Positions 49,204 through 57,137 of a stretch of 64,000 bases of DNA are shown here, one piece after another. Every line of letters starts with the position of its first letter. Position 1 is the stretch's first letter. Source of the DNA: Pseudonocardia hierapolitana (GTDB lineage Bacteria; Actinomycetota; Actinomycetes; Mycobacteriales; Pseudonocardiaceae); assembly GCF_007994075.1 (NCBI RefSeq), contig NZ_VIWU01000001.1:6448001-6512000 (forward strand). The letters are read 5' to 3'. Both the position numbers and the translations under genes were made by a program. The notes below the pieces were generated by a model. The model did not search any database. It saw only the letters and a list, made by a program, of their open reading frames with translations, and was not told where the DNA came from.

Positions 49204-49206
49204 ATG
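49087..49206 (+). pseudogene. Degenerate C-terminus of an epoxide hydrolase
   Basis: HRYQFHDVGDVNQFAARQEP followed by ELFTSERRAAFRALR aligns with the last 35 residues of the intact epoxide hydrolases here (Y.NEVDKGGHFAAWEQP, LFAEE.R.AFR.LR). The catalytic His of GGHFAAW is replaced by Gln (NQFAAR) and the rest of the gene is missing. It sits directly before the start of an intact paralogue on the same strand, suggesting a former tandem pair. Confidence 0.65.
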
Positions 49207-50415
49207 ACCAGCATCGCAGGAAACACCACCGAGATCCGCCCCTTCGCAGTGGAGGTGCCGGAGGAGAAGCTCACCGATCTCCGCCGGCGCATCACGGTGA
49301 CACAGTGGCCCGAGAAGGAGACTGTTTCCGATCAATCGCAGGGTGTGCCGCTGGATATGATGCAGCACCTCGCACGTTATTGGGCGACGGAATACGACTG
49401 GCGCAGGTTTGAGAAGGCTCTCAGCGCCCTTCCGCACTTCATCACCGAGATCGACGGTCTCGACATCCATTTCGTTCATGTGCGCTCACAGTATGATGAC
49501 GCGTTGCCGATCGTCATCAATCACGGGTGGCCGGGCTCGATCATCGAGCAGCTGAAGCTGACCGATCGGCTCGTCAATCCGACCGCTCATGGCGGGAGCG
49601 CCGCCGACGCCTTCCACGTCGTGATCCCGTCGATGCCGGGCTACGGGTTCTCAGGCAAGCCGACCACGACCGGCTGGGGTCCTGAGCGCATGGCCAGTGC
49701 CTGGGCGCAACTGATGACCCGCCTCGGCTACACGCGCTACGTCGCACAGGGCGGCGACTGGGGGGCGTTCGTCGTCGACCAGATGGGCCTGCAGGCACCG
49801 GAGGGCCTGCTCGCCATCCACACCAACATGCCGGCCACGGTTCCCGCTGATGTCAACGACGCCGCGCAGGCAGGCCAGGCGCCGCCGCCCGGGCTCTCCG
49901 CCGAGGAACGACGCGCCTACGACCAGCTCATCCGGACGTTCGGTCAAGTCGAGTACGCCCTGTACATGGCTGCGCGCCCGCAGACCTTGTACGGCATCGC
50001 GGACTCCCCGGTCGGCCTGGCCGCCTGGCTCCTTGACCACAACGACGCCGACGGCCAGCCTGCCGCGGCGGTCGTCGAGGCCTTGAGCCGGACCACAAGT
50101 GTCACCGGTGAACTCACGCGCGACGAGGTCCTCGACAACATCACGCTCTACTGGCTGACGAACACCGGTGTCTCCGCGTCCCGGCTCTATTGGGAGTACA
50201 AGGGCGGCTTCTTCAACGCCAAGGGCGTCACCATCCCCGTCGCCGTGACCGTCTTCCCGAGCGAGCAGTACCAGGCACCGCGCAGCTGGACCGAGCGGGC
50301 CTACCCGAACCTCATCCACTACAACCAGGTCGACAAGGGTGGCCACTTCGCCGCCTGGGAGCAGCCGCAGCTTTTCGCCGAGGAACTTCGCACCGCATTC
50401 CGTTCACTGCGCTGA
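49204..50415 (+). CDS. Epoxide hydrolase, EHN/alpha-beta hydrolase type, paralogue 1
   Basis: 403 residues from ATG 49204. The N-terminal EHN domain (about 9-115) has IRPF.VEVPEEKLTDLRRRI and YWATEYDWRRFE. The alpha/beta hydrolase core has HGWPGS (oxyanion hole, 108-113), GGDWGA with nucleophile Asp185, and a C-terminal KGGHFAAWEQP with the catalytic His. It opens epoxides to diols by an Asp-ester mechanism as known for the family; the natural substrate is unknown. Two paralogues lie at 57134-58336 and 59050-60306. A GC-rich hairpin at 50433-50456 follows the stop, then an IS256-family element. Confidence 0.92.
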   Translation: MTSIAGNTTEIRPFAVEVPEEKLTDLRRRITVTQWPEKETVSDQSQGVPLDMMQHLARYWATEYDWRRFEKALSALPHFITEIDGLDIHFVHVRSQYDDALPIVINHGWPGSIIEQLKLTDRLVNPTAHGGSAADAFHVVIPSMPGYGFSGKPTTTGWGPERMASAWAQLMTRLGYTRYVAQGGDWGAFVVDQMGLQAPEGLLAIHTNMPATVPADVNDAAQAGQAPPPGLSAEERRAYDQLIRTFGQVEYALYMAARPQTLYGIADSPVGLAAWLLDHNDADGQPAAAVVEALSRTTSVTGELTRDEVLDNITLYWLTNTGVSASRLYWEYKGGFFNAKGVTIPVAVTVFPSEQYQAPRSWTERAYPNLIHYNQVDKGGHFAAWEQPQLFAEELRTAFRSLR

Positions 50416-50432
50416 CCACGCATCGGGCGGGT

Positions 50433-50456
50433 GGCGGGTAGTGCGCGTCACCCGCC
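50433..50456 (+). terminator. Candidate intrinsic terminator after epoxide hydrolase 1
   Basis: Seven-base arms ggcgggt (50433-50439) and acccgcc (50450-50456) with a ten-base loop, 18 bases after the stop codon. There is no T-run, as is common for terminators in high-GC actinobacteria, so the call rests on the stem and its position. Confidence 0.4.
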
Positions 50457-50475
50457 GCACCCCGGCTGATCGCCC

Positions 50476-50504
50476 GGGACTGTCTGATCTTCGGTGTAAC
50501 TGGT
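50476..50504 (+). repeat. Left terminal inverted repeat of the IS256-family element
   Basis: Matches the reverse complement of 51816-51844 at about 25 of 29 positions, with the outer gggactgtc and the inner cggtgtaac blocks identical. Flanked outside by the target duplication gatcgccc. Confidence 0.9.
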
Positions 50505-50541
50505 CCGACACGCCGAGCTTGGCTCGGCGGGAGGAGCAGTC

Positions 50542-51804
50542 ATGACCAGCACGATCGAGCCTGTGCCGGACCGGATTGACCAGCAGCAGCTTGCCCAGCA
50601 ACTCGTCGAGGCGGCCCGCGCGGACGGGGTCGAGCTCGTCGGCCCGGGTGGGTTGCTGTCCGGGTTGACCAAGACGGTGCTCGAGACCGCCTTGGAAGCG
50701 GAGATGATCGAGCACCTGGGCTACGAGCGCCACGACCCTGTCGGCCGCGACGGCGGGAACTCCCGCAACGGGACTCGCACGAAAACAGTGCTGACCGAGA
50801 TCGGCCCGGTTGAGATCGAGGTCCCGCGCGACCGCGACGCCAGCTTCGACCCGGTCATCGTGCGCAAGCGGCAACGCCGCCTGGACGGCATCGACGAGAT
50901 CGTGTTGTCGTTGACCGCCCGCGGTCTCACGACCGGGGAGATCGCAGCACACTTCGAGGAGGTCTACGGCGCGAAGGTCTCCCGGGACACGATCTCGCGG
51001 ATCACCGACAAGGTCGTGGAGGAGATGACCGAGTGGCAGAACCGGCCGTTGGACCCGGTCTATCCGGTGCTGTTCATCGACGCCATCCACCTCAAGGTCC
51101 GCGACGGGCAGGTCACCAACCGGCCCTTCTACGTCGTTATCGGTGTCACCGTCGACGGCCGCCGCGACGTGCTGGGGATCTGGGCCGGCGTCGGCGGCGA
51201 GGGCGCGAAGTACTGGCTTGCGGTGCTGACCGAGATCAAGAACCGCGGCACCGCCGACGTGTGCATCGCCGTCTGTGACGGCCTGACCGGGCTCGGCGAG
51301 GCGATCACCACGGTCTGGCCGCGCACGGTCGTGCAGACCTGCATCCTGCACTTGATCCGCAACACCTTCCGCTACGCCTCCCGCCGCGACTGGGAGGCCA
51401 TGGCCAAAGACCTGCGGCCGGTCTACACCGCCGCGACCGAGCAGGCCGCTCAGGCGCGCTATGACGAGTTCGCCGGGCGCTGGGTGGCGCAGTACCCGGC
51501 AATCGGCACGCTGTGGCAGCGGGCGTGGCCGGAGTTCGTGCCGTTCCTCGACTACGACGTGGAGATCCGCCGGGTCATCTGCAGCACGAACGCCATCGAG
51601 TCACTCAACGCCCGCTACCGACGCGCGGTCCGCGCCCGCGGGCACTTTCCCACCGAGCAGGCCGCACTCAAGTGCCTCTACCTGGTCACCCGCTCACTCG
51701 ACCCGACCGGGAAGGGGCGGACGCGGTGGTCGATGCGCTGGAAGCCGGCGCTCAACGCGTTCGCGATCACTTTCGAAGGACGTATCGTTCCAGGAACCGC
51801 CTGA
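50542..51804 (+). CDS. IS256-family (Mutator-type) transposase
   Basis: 420 residues from ATG 50542, preceded by a gggagga ribosome binding site at about 50530. GYERHD and GNSRNGTRTKTV occur in the N-terminal region. The DDE catalytic core has LFIDAIHLKVRDG (first Asp), AVCDGLTGLGEAI (second Asp) and CSTNAIESLNARYRRAVR (Glu), with the CILHLIRNTFRY C/H signature of Mutator transposases between. All catalytic residues are intact. Full length for the family, so probably functional. Confidence 0.96.
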   Translation: MTSTIEPVPDRIDQQQLAQQLVEAARADGVELVGPGGLLSGLTKTVLETALEAEMIEHLGYERHDPVGRDGGNSRNGTRTKTVLTEIGPVEIEVPRDRDASFDPVIVRKRQRRLDGIDEIVLSLTARGLTTGEIAAHFEEVYGAKVSRDTISRITDKVVEEMTEWQNRPLDPVYPVLFIDAIHLKVRDGQVTNRPFYVVIGVTVDGRRDVLGIWAGVGGEGAKYWLAVLTEIKNRGTADVCIAVCDGLTGLGEAITTVWPRTVVQTCILHLIRNTFRYASRRDWEAMAKDLRPVYTAATEQAAQARYDEFAGRWVAQYPAIGTLWQRAWPEFVPFLDYDVEIRRVICSTNAIESLNARYRRAVRARGHFPTEQAALKCLYLVTRSLDPTGKGRTRWSMRWKPALNAFAITFEGRIVPGTA

Positions 51805-51815
51805 GACCCATCAAC

Positions 51816-51844
51816 ACCGGTTACACCGTTGATCGGACAGTCCC
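51816..51844 (-). repeat. Right terminal inverted repeat of the IS256-family element
   Basis: Inverted partner of 50476-50504, ending in ggacagtccc and followed directly by the target duplication gatcgccc at 51845-51852. Confidence 0.9.
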
Positions 51845-51944
51845 GATCGCCCAGGAAATCACGGATGTCACCGGCGGGATTGCGGTCGGCAACCTGGTGG
51901 TGCCGTGCATCGCGCTGGCTGCCTTGACGCAGGGTCGGCGCGCG

Positions 51945-52877
51945 TCAGCAGAGTTGTGGGTCGGTGATCCCGTCGGTGCAGGCGTAGCGGGCGATGTCCC
52001 AGCCGGCGCGGGAGGCTCCGCCGCGGTAGGCGGCTTCGTAGAAGTCGAGCACCGCGGCCTGTGCGTCCGGCGGTTTGCGGGCGGTGTCGTAGGTCAGGAC
52101 CGCAAGGTGGCTACCAGGACGGCGTTCGAGCCAATTGGCCGGGGGAGGTAGTGGCTCGTCGGCCAGTCCGTCGGGTTCGGGCGCGGTGTAGGAGTAGAAC
52201 GCGGCCTCGGGGAACGTCGGGTCGCCGAACCAGAATCCGAAGCTGATCACCTCCCGGGAGTATGCCTCTCGGGTGACCGGGTCGGTGGTCGGCGGCTGGT
52301 GGACCGCGGTGTCGGAGAATCGGGTCAGGGCGATGTCGAAGGTGTGCCAGAAGTGGTGGACGGGGCTGGTCTTGCCGGAGAAGCGGGCGGCGAACGTCTC
52401 CAGCACCTGGTTGACCTGGCTGAGCACCTGCCAGTACCGGGTGACCGCCGCCGGGTCGTAGGAGGCGTGTTCGGTGTCCTCGGCGAACGGGCGGTCCGAA
52501 TCGGGCAGGTCGAACGGCCGCGCCGCGCTGATGTCGACCGTGCCGGGTCCGACGCCGACACCTCGCAGTGCGCGCTGAAGCTCAGCGTGGAAGCCGGCCA
52601 CCGACTGCCCCACGAGCGGGAACGAGGCCGACCGCCCGTCGAGCGACGTGACCACCAGCTGGTGGGCGAGGAAGTCGAAGTCGATCGTGAAGGTCGGGTG
52701 CAGACCCATCGGGCGGGTGGTGATTCCGCGCCCGGTGAGGTGGAACGGCACGTTCCACCAGTGGTTGCGGCGCACGCTCGCCGCGAGCCGGACCTTGCCG
52801 ACCAGTTGGGTGAAGCGGTGCAGCGTGTCCCTGGTGTCCGCCCAGGACGTGTACGGCAACGACGGGAAGAGTTCCAT
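51945..52877 (-). CDS. DUF5996-family protein
   Basis: 310 residues. The N-terminus LPYTSWADTRDTLHRFTQLVG with the following KVRLA, HWWNVPFHLTGRGITT and DFDFLAHQL are the recurring landmarks of the DUF5996 family, which is widespread in actinobacteria and has no established function. A conserved HHFWHTFDIALTRFS segment and several His and Trp residues could bind a metal or cofactor. The start at 52877 ATG fits the family start. It lies 93 bases beyond the target duplication of the insertion sequence, so its 3' end was nearly hit. Confidence 0.85.
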   Translation of the reverse strand: MELFPSLPYTSWADTRDTLHRFTQLVGKVRLAASVRRNHWWNVPFHLTGRGITTRPMGLHPTFTIDFDFLAHQLVVTSLDGRSASFPLVGQSVAGFHAELQRALRGVGVGPGTVDISAARPFDLPDSDRPFAEDTEHASYDPAAVTRYWQVLSQVNQVLETFAARFSGKTSPVHHFWHTFDIALTRFSDTAVHQPPTTDPVTREAYSREVISFGFWFGDPTFPEAAFYSYTAPEPDGLADEPLPPPANWLERRPGSHLAVLTYDTARKPPDAQAAVLDFYEAAYRGGASRAGWDIARYACTDGITDPQLC

Positions 52878-52907
52878 CTACGATCACCCCGGCTCTGGAA
52901 GTCTGGA

Positions 52908-53275
52908 ACGCGCTGGTCGGTCCGTGTGGGGGACGTGATCGGCGGGGATGACGCCGAACCGGCCGGCCTGGTAGTCCTCGAAGGCCCGAGTGACCTCGGC
53001 GCGGGTGTTCATCACGAAGGGTCCGTACTGCACCACGGGGTGCCGGATCGGCCGGCCGCCGAGGAGCAGGATTCCAGTCCCGGCTCCGCAGTGGGCTGGC
53101 TGCCGCTCGCGCTGACGGTCAGCGCGTCCCCGGCCCCGAACATCGCGAACTGCCCCTTCTCGGTGCCCGCCTCACCGCACGCGACGAGGGCGTCGATCGT
53201 GGCCTCGAGCTTGCCCAGGTCGAGGTCGATCGGCTGAGGGTAGGGCTCCAGCATCGGCAAGGTGGTGCTCCTCAT
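52908..53275 (-). pseudogene. Mosaic remnant: Csp-like start joined to a pirin end
   Basis: Reading the minus strand from ATG 53275, MLEPYPQPIDLDLGKLEATI and DALVACGEA match the start of actinobacterial four-helix Cys-rich (DUF326/copper-storage-like) proteins. The sequence then switches abruptly to pirin: [14 protein letters not shown], and after a frameshift near 53075, [20 protein letters not shown] with the following [19 protein letters not shown]. The Cys-rich helices of one family and the N-terminal barrel of the other are gone. A deletion has fused two neighbouring genes and the fusion is itself broken. Confidence 0.7.
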
Positions 53276-53316
53276 GATGACCTCCACTATGAACCGACGG
53301 ATGCGACGGCAGCGCG

Positions 53317-53490
53317 TCACGGGGCCAGGAACTTGGCCAGCGCCGCCGGCATCTTGCTGGGAGGCTGCACGGCGCCCCAGTCGCCGGCGGGGATGGCCAC
53401 GGTTTGCACGTCCTTCGCCGCCGGCATGATGCCGCTCCCGACCGGTTCACCCCGGGTTCTGACTCTGCCGATCGCCAGGACGGGCACCAT
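53317..53490 (-). pseudogene. Alpha/beta hydrolase C-terminal fragment
   Basis: About 55 codons ending in a stop at 53317: GIMPAAKDVQTVAIPAGDWG followed by KMPAALAKFLAP. This resembles the last strand and helix of epoxide-hydrolase or haloalkane-dehalogenase-like enzymes (normally xGCGHW..EQAP..), with the catalytic His replaced by Asp. No hydrolase core precedes it. Confidence 0.5.
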
Positions 53491-53522
53491 GTGGCCGCGG
53501 CGCCCGGTCACCCGCGCCGCGT

Positions 53523-54023
53523 CTACCCGGTCGCGGGGCGCCCGCCCGACGGCCGATCACCGGCGCGAGCGGCTCGCAGCGAGTCGGCAGCCGTCAGGAG
53601 GGAGGCGCCAAGCAGCACGCCATCCTTCAACAGGGCCTCGCCCAGCAGCGACAGCTGCGGCTTCCCCTGCCCCTCCTGCCAGGCTTCGGGCGTCGTGGCC
53701 AGGAAGCTGAGCGTGCCGACCATCATCCCCGCGGCCCCGAAGCTGCCGACCGCGGAGGCTCGTGGCGCGAACGGCTTCGCCGCGATCAGTGAGCCCAAGG
53801 TGATCTGCATGACCCCGATGAGTCGCGCGAGTTTCTGCGCACCGAGCTTCTGACGCAGTAGCGAGGTCAGCGGACTCGCGGTGACCAATGGCTCTGCGTT
53901 CTCGACCTCGTAGTCCTTGAACTTGAGTGCCCCGATCCACAAGAAGCACGTCGCCAGCCCGCCACGCGTGACCGAGAATCCTACGGAAGTCAGGCCGCAA
54001 ACCGGTGTGTGTCGTTTGCCCAT
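53523..54023 (-). CDS. DUF417 (YkgB-like) inner-membrane protein
   Basis: 166 residues from ATG 54023, with a gagcaag ribosome-binding-like stretch upstream. Four hydrophobic helices. GGLATCFLWIGALKFKDYE, an EPLVTASPLTSLL segment and the final helix are typical of the DUF417/YkgB family, small membrane proteins linked in some bacteria to stress with reactive chlorine or aldehydes. In the same frame upstream lies a flavoprotein start (HIVIAGAGYAGLRVALRL), described separately as a fragment. Confidence 0.82.
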   Translation of the reverse strand: MGKRHTPVCGLTSVGFSVTRGGLATCFLWIGALKFKDYEVENAEPLVTASPLTSLLRQKLGAQKLARLIGVMQITLGSLIAAKPFAPRASAVGSFGAAGMMVGTLSFLATTPEAWQEGQGKPQLSLLGEALLKDGVLLGASLLTAADSLRAARAGDRPSGGRPATG

Positions 54024-54130
54024 CTTGCTCCTCGGTCGTAGCTCTGTCTCGAGGTCGTTGTGCAGCTCGGCTGTGAGGCGCAAGGCGACGCGCAGCCCGG
54101 CGTAGCCTGCACCGGCGATCACGATATGAC
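54024..54130 (-). pseudogene. NAD(P)/FAD oxidoreductase N-terminal fragment
   Basis: HIVIAGAGYAGLRVALRLTA is a complete Rossmann betaalphabeta start with the GxGxxG dinucleotide-binding motif, like the NDH-2-type protein encoded at 60364-61647. After about 35 codons the frame runs directly into the DUF417 start, so the rest of the flavoprotein was deleted. It overlaps the 3' end of the esterase gene by a few bases. Confidence 0.6.
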
Positions 54131-55021
54131 CGCTGTTGCCGGCGTTTCGAGCCCGGCGCGCAGGAAGGCGATGGCTTGGTCGATAGCGGCGCGCGCGGCG
54201 CGGGTCTCGCTGAGCGCATTGAGCAGCATGAAGTCGTGGATGGTGCCGTTGTAGCGCACGGTTGTGACGGGGACGCCCGCTGACCGGAGTTTGGCGGCGT
54301 AGGCTTCTCCCTCGTCGCGCAGCACGTCGGCTTCGTCGACGCACAGATAGGTGGGCGGCAGCCCGGCGACCTGCTCGGTGCTGGCTTGATTCGGCGATGC
54401 CGTGATCTGGGCGCGCTGTGCCGGGTCGGTGGTGTACGCGTCCCAGAACCACTCCATCGCCTTGCGACTGAGGTAGTAGTCGGTGGCGAACTGCTCGTAG
54501 GAGGCGGTGTTCATGGCTGCGTCGGTCACCGGGTAGTACATCGACTGCTGCACGAAGGTGACATCGCCGCGTCCCTTTGCCATCAGCGCCAGCGCGGCCG
54601 TCATGTTTCCGCCGACCGATTCGCCGGCCACCGCCATGCGGCTGGCGTCCAGGCCCTTCGATGCACCGTTGCGCTTGATCCACTGCGCGGTGGCGTAGCC
54701 CTGCTCGATCGCGGTCGGGTAGCGGGCTTCCGGCGAGTTCGGGTACTCCACGAACGCGAGCGCCGCGCGGGCGCCGACGGCGAGCTCGCGCACGAGCCGG
54801 TCGTGGGTCCCCGCGTTGCCGAGGATCCAGCCTCCGCCGTGCATGTACACGATGACCGGCAGCATGCCGGTAGCACCCAGCGGCTTGATGATGCGTACCC
54901 GGGCGTCTCCCACCGGGGCGGGCACCGTGATCCACTCCTCGTCGACGGGCAGCTTGCTGACCGGGGCCGACTGTGCGTCTTCGAGGACCTTCCGCGCGTC
55001 GGCCGGCGCCATCTCGTACAA
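54119..55021 (-). CDS. Alpha/beta hydrolase of the hormone-sensitive-lipase type
   Basis: 300 residues with TTG 55021 as the longest start in frame; ATG 55012 is the first ATG. HGGGW gives the oxyanion hole, GESVGGN the nucleophile Ser, DEADVLRDEG the Asp and GTIHDFM the His, so the catalytic set is complete. In frame upstream, LEPAAQQVADAFSKPPFLYE looks like real N-terminal protein, but its nearest ATG (55098, MTDTV) is in another frame. A single frameshift near 55075 would restore a full-length enzyme. It is an esterase or lipase acting on small acyl esters. Confidence 0.85.
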   Translation of the reverse strand: MYEMAPADARKVLEDAQSAPVSKLPVDEEWITVPAPVGDARVRIIKPLGATGMLPVIVYMHGGGWILGNAGTHDRLVRELAVGARAALAFVEYPNSPEARYPTAIEQGYATAQWIKRNGASKGLDASRMAVAGESVGGNMTAALALMAKGRGDVTFVQQSMYYPVTDAAMNTASYEQFATDYYLSRKAMEWFWDAYTTDPAQRAQITASPNQASTEQVAGLPPTYLCVDEADVLRDEGEAYAAKLRSAGVPVTTVRYNGTIHDFMLLNALSETRAARAAIDQAIAFLRAGLETPATAVIS

Positions 55022-55284
55022 GAACGGCGGTTTCGAGAACGCGTCAGCGACCTGCTGTGCTGCAGGCTCAAGGACGATCGGACAGTGTCAGTCATGACAA
55101 TGCTCCTCACACCAAGGCTAGGACATGGACATCACTTTGCCTCGAGCTTTCATCGAGGTCGATTTCTCGGCGACACGCGGCCGGTGAATATGCGGAAGCG
55201 GTAGGACGTTGGCGCCCGCGCCATCGTGATCACATCGGTCCATATCGGCGGATCTTTGCGTCCGCTGTGACACCGATGCGAGCG

Positions 55285-55986
55285 TTAATTGTCGCCCTGG
55301 ACAGCCTCGGCCGCGGTCTGGATGAGCTGCAGCACGTCATCGGGATGGGAGACCATCGCCACGTGGTTCGTCGAGACTTCGACGGTCGTGGCGTTCATGC
55401 GGGCGGCGAAGTGCCTCTGCGCGTCAGGCGGGATGGTCTGGTCGCCCTCGGCGACCAGGAACCAGGACGGCTGCGACTTCCAGGCCGGTACGCCCATCAC
55501 CTCCTCGACAGCGGACCAGGCCAGCGGCTGCTGCACGGCGTACATGACCCGCGCCCTGACCGGGTCGACGTCGGCCGCGAAGTGGTTCAGGAAATCGTCC
55601 TCGGGCATCCAGGCGAAGCCCTGCTCGTCGACGTCCAGGTGCGCGAGTGCCGGGCCCCCGGGACGCTGCGCCAGCAGTTTGCCGATCGATTCGCCCTCAT
55701 CCAGCCCGAAGGCCGCGATGTAGACAAGGCCGGCGACGTTCGGCGCATCCCCACCCAGAGCGGTGACGATCTGACCGCCGTAGGAGTGGCCGGCCAGGAT
55801 GGTCGGACCGTCCTGGCGCGCCAGCACCTGGTGCAGGCGAGCAACGTCCACCTCCAGCGAGGCCTCCGCGAACTGGGGCGCGGTGACGTTGTAGCCCTCT
55901 GCCTGTAGGCGCTCGATGACCGCGCTCCAGCTGGAGCCGTCGGCCCACGCGCCGTGAACGAGGACGATATTCGGTCGACCACTCAT
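55285..55986 (-). CDS. Alpha/beta hydrolase (salicylate-esterase-like)
   Basis: 233 residues from ATG 55986, chosen because aaggag lies six bases upstream; a longer start at 56007 lacks one. NIVLVHGAWADGSSW and AGHSYGGQIV with the nucleophile Ser, and a late STNHVAM with the catalytic His, are characteristic of the small esterases related to plant methyl-salicylate esterase, frequent in soil actinobacteria. The substrate is unknown. It is downstream of the epoxide hydrolase/redoxin pair on the same strand, 165 bases away. Bases 55110-55284 hold nothing recognisable. Confidence 0.85.
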   Translation of the reverse strand: MSGRPNIVLVHGAWADGSSWSAVIERLQAEGYNVTAPQFAEASLEVDVARLHQVLARQDGPTILAGHSYGGQIVTALGGDAPNVAGLVYIAAFGLDEGESIGKLLAQRPGGPALAHLDVDEQGFAWMPEDDFLNHFAADVDPVRARVMYAVQQPLAWSAVEEVMGVPAWKSQPSWFLVAEGDQTIPPDAQRHFAARMNATTVEVSTNHVAMVSHPDDVLQLIQTAAEAVQGDN

Positions 55987-56150
55987 CAGTGGCTCCTTGC
56001 CGGACAATCGTTTCCAGGGCCGACCATCACTGTCCGTATGGCCGGCCGTGCGGGAGGAGGCCGGCGGGCGATCCTCCGGGCCGGCATCGGCGTTGCCGAC
56101 GCGGCGAGCTCTCCGATATCGATCGGCTCGACGTCCATCGGACCTCCTGA

Positions 56151-57137
56151 CTAGCCGAAGGTGAACACGTAGGCCTGGGCGCCTGCGTCGAGGAAGGTGA
56201 TCTCGAAGGTGCGCTCGGCCATCGGGGCGTCCTGGCGGATCAGCTGGTAGAGCCGCTCCTCGGAGACGGTCCCGATGCCCCGTTCGTCGACGTCGAGTCC
56301 GCTGGCGCCGTTCGGTGGCTCCCCATCGAGCAGCACCAGGAAGTGCACCGGCCCGGCGCCCGCCCGGGAGCCCAGCACGATGTTGAGGTCCCGCCCGTGG
56401 AAGCGGTGCCTGATCCGGCCGCCTGGCTCGTTCAGGGTCGTGATCTGCTCACCCACCGTCCAGTCGCCGGAGAGCGCCCATTGGTTGAGCTCGAGCTTCG
56501 ACGGCTCGACGTAGACCGTGCGGCCGTCGGGTTCGAGGCCCCCGGGCGATGCGAAGCCGGTGGCCCGGGCGTAGCCGACGTAGGTCTCCGGCGTCCGCAG
56601 CGTGCCCCAGTCGGCGGAGAGGTAGACGCCGTCCGGCTCCACCGACACCAGGTCCTCGTCGACATCACTGCTTCCCGTCTCGGTGAGGAGCCGCTGGATG
56701 ACCCTCTCCGATCGCTCGTAGTCCTCCTCGCCGAAGTGGTGGTGCCGGATCCGTCCCTCGGCGTCGACGAAGTAGAGGGCGGGCCAGTACGCGTTGTCGA
56801 AGGCACGCCAGACCGCGAACTGGTTGTCGACCGCGACCGGGTAGTCGACGCCCATACCCCCCAGAGCGGACTTGATCTTCTGCAAGTCGTGCTCGAACGG
56901 GAACTCCGGTGAGTGGACGCCGATCACGACCAACCCGTGGTCGCGGTACTTCCGATCCCATGCCTTGACGTAGGGCACGGTGCGCAGCCAGTTGATGCAG
57001 GAGAAGGTGCAGAACTGGACGATGACGACCTTGCCGCGCAGGTCCGCCGGTGTCAGCGGGCGGGAGTGGAGCCAGGCGGTCGCACCGCCGAGCTCCGGGA
57101 GCCGCCCCTCGACGCGCAACTCAGCCTTCGCGGTCAC
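56151..57137 (-). CDS. Redoxin-domain protein (DipZ C-terminal-like)
   Basis: 328 residues from GTG 57137, which overlaps the stop of the upstream epoxide hydrolase by four bases (GTGA). The N-terminal thioredoxin-fold redoxin domain (about 10-160) has VVIVQFCTFSCINWLRTVPY and VIGVHSPEF. The usual CxxC is replaced by a C-x3-C with Trp after Asn, as in one branch of the DipZ/TlpA-like family. The C-terminal half is beta-rich (GLEPDGRTVYVEPSKLELNQ, HFLVLLDGEPP) and matches the extra domain of these proteins. It probably reduces or binds disulfides or peroxides; the coupling to an epoxide hydrolase is unusual. Confidence 0.85.
   Translation of the reverse strand: MTAKAELRVEGRLPELGGATAWLHSRPLTPADLRGKVVIVQFCTFSCINWLRTVPYVKAWDRKYRDHGLVVIGVHSPEFPFEHDLQKIKSALGGMGVDYPVAVDNQFAVWRAFDNAYWPALYFVDAEGRIRHHHFGEEDYERSERVIQRLLTETGSSDVDEDLVSVEPDGVYLSADWGTLRTPETYVGYARATGFASPGGLEPDGRTVYVEPSKLELNQWALSGDWTVGEQITTLNEPGGRIRHRFHGRDLNIVLGSRAGAGPVHFLVLLDGEPPNGASGLDVDERGIGTVSEERLYQLIRQDAPMAERTFEITFLDAGAQAYVFTFG

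Larger units (their letters stand above)
50476..51844 (+). mobile_element. IS256-family insertion sequence, intact
   Basis: 1,369 bp bounded by imperfect inverted repeats of about 29 bases: left end gggactgtctgatcttcggt at 50476, right end the complement of gggactgtccgatcaacggt ending at 51844. It is flanked by a perfect 8-bp target duplication, gatcgccc, at 50468-50475 and 51845-51852. It contains one complete transposase gene. Perfect duplication and an intact gene indicate a recent, potentially active insertion. Confidence 0.95.
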
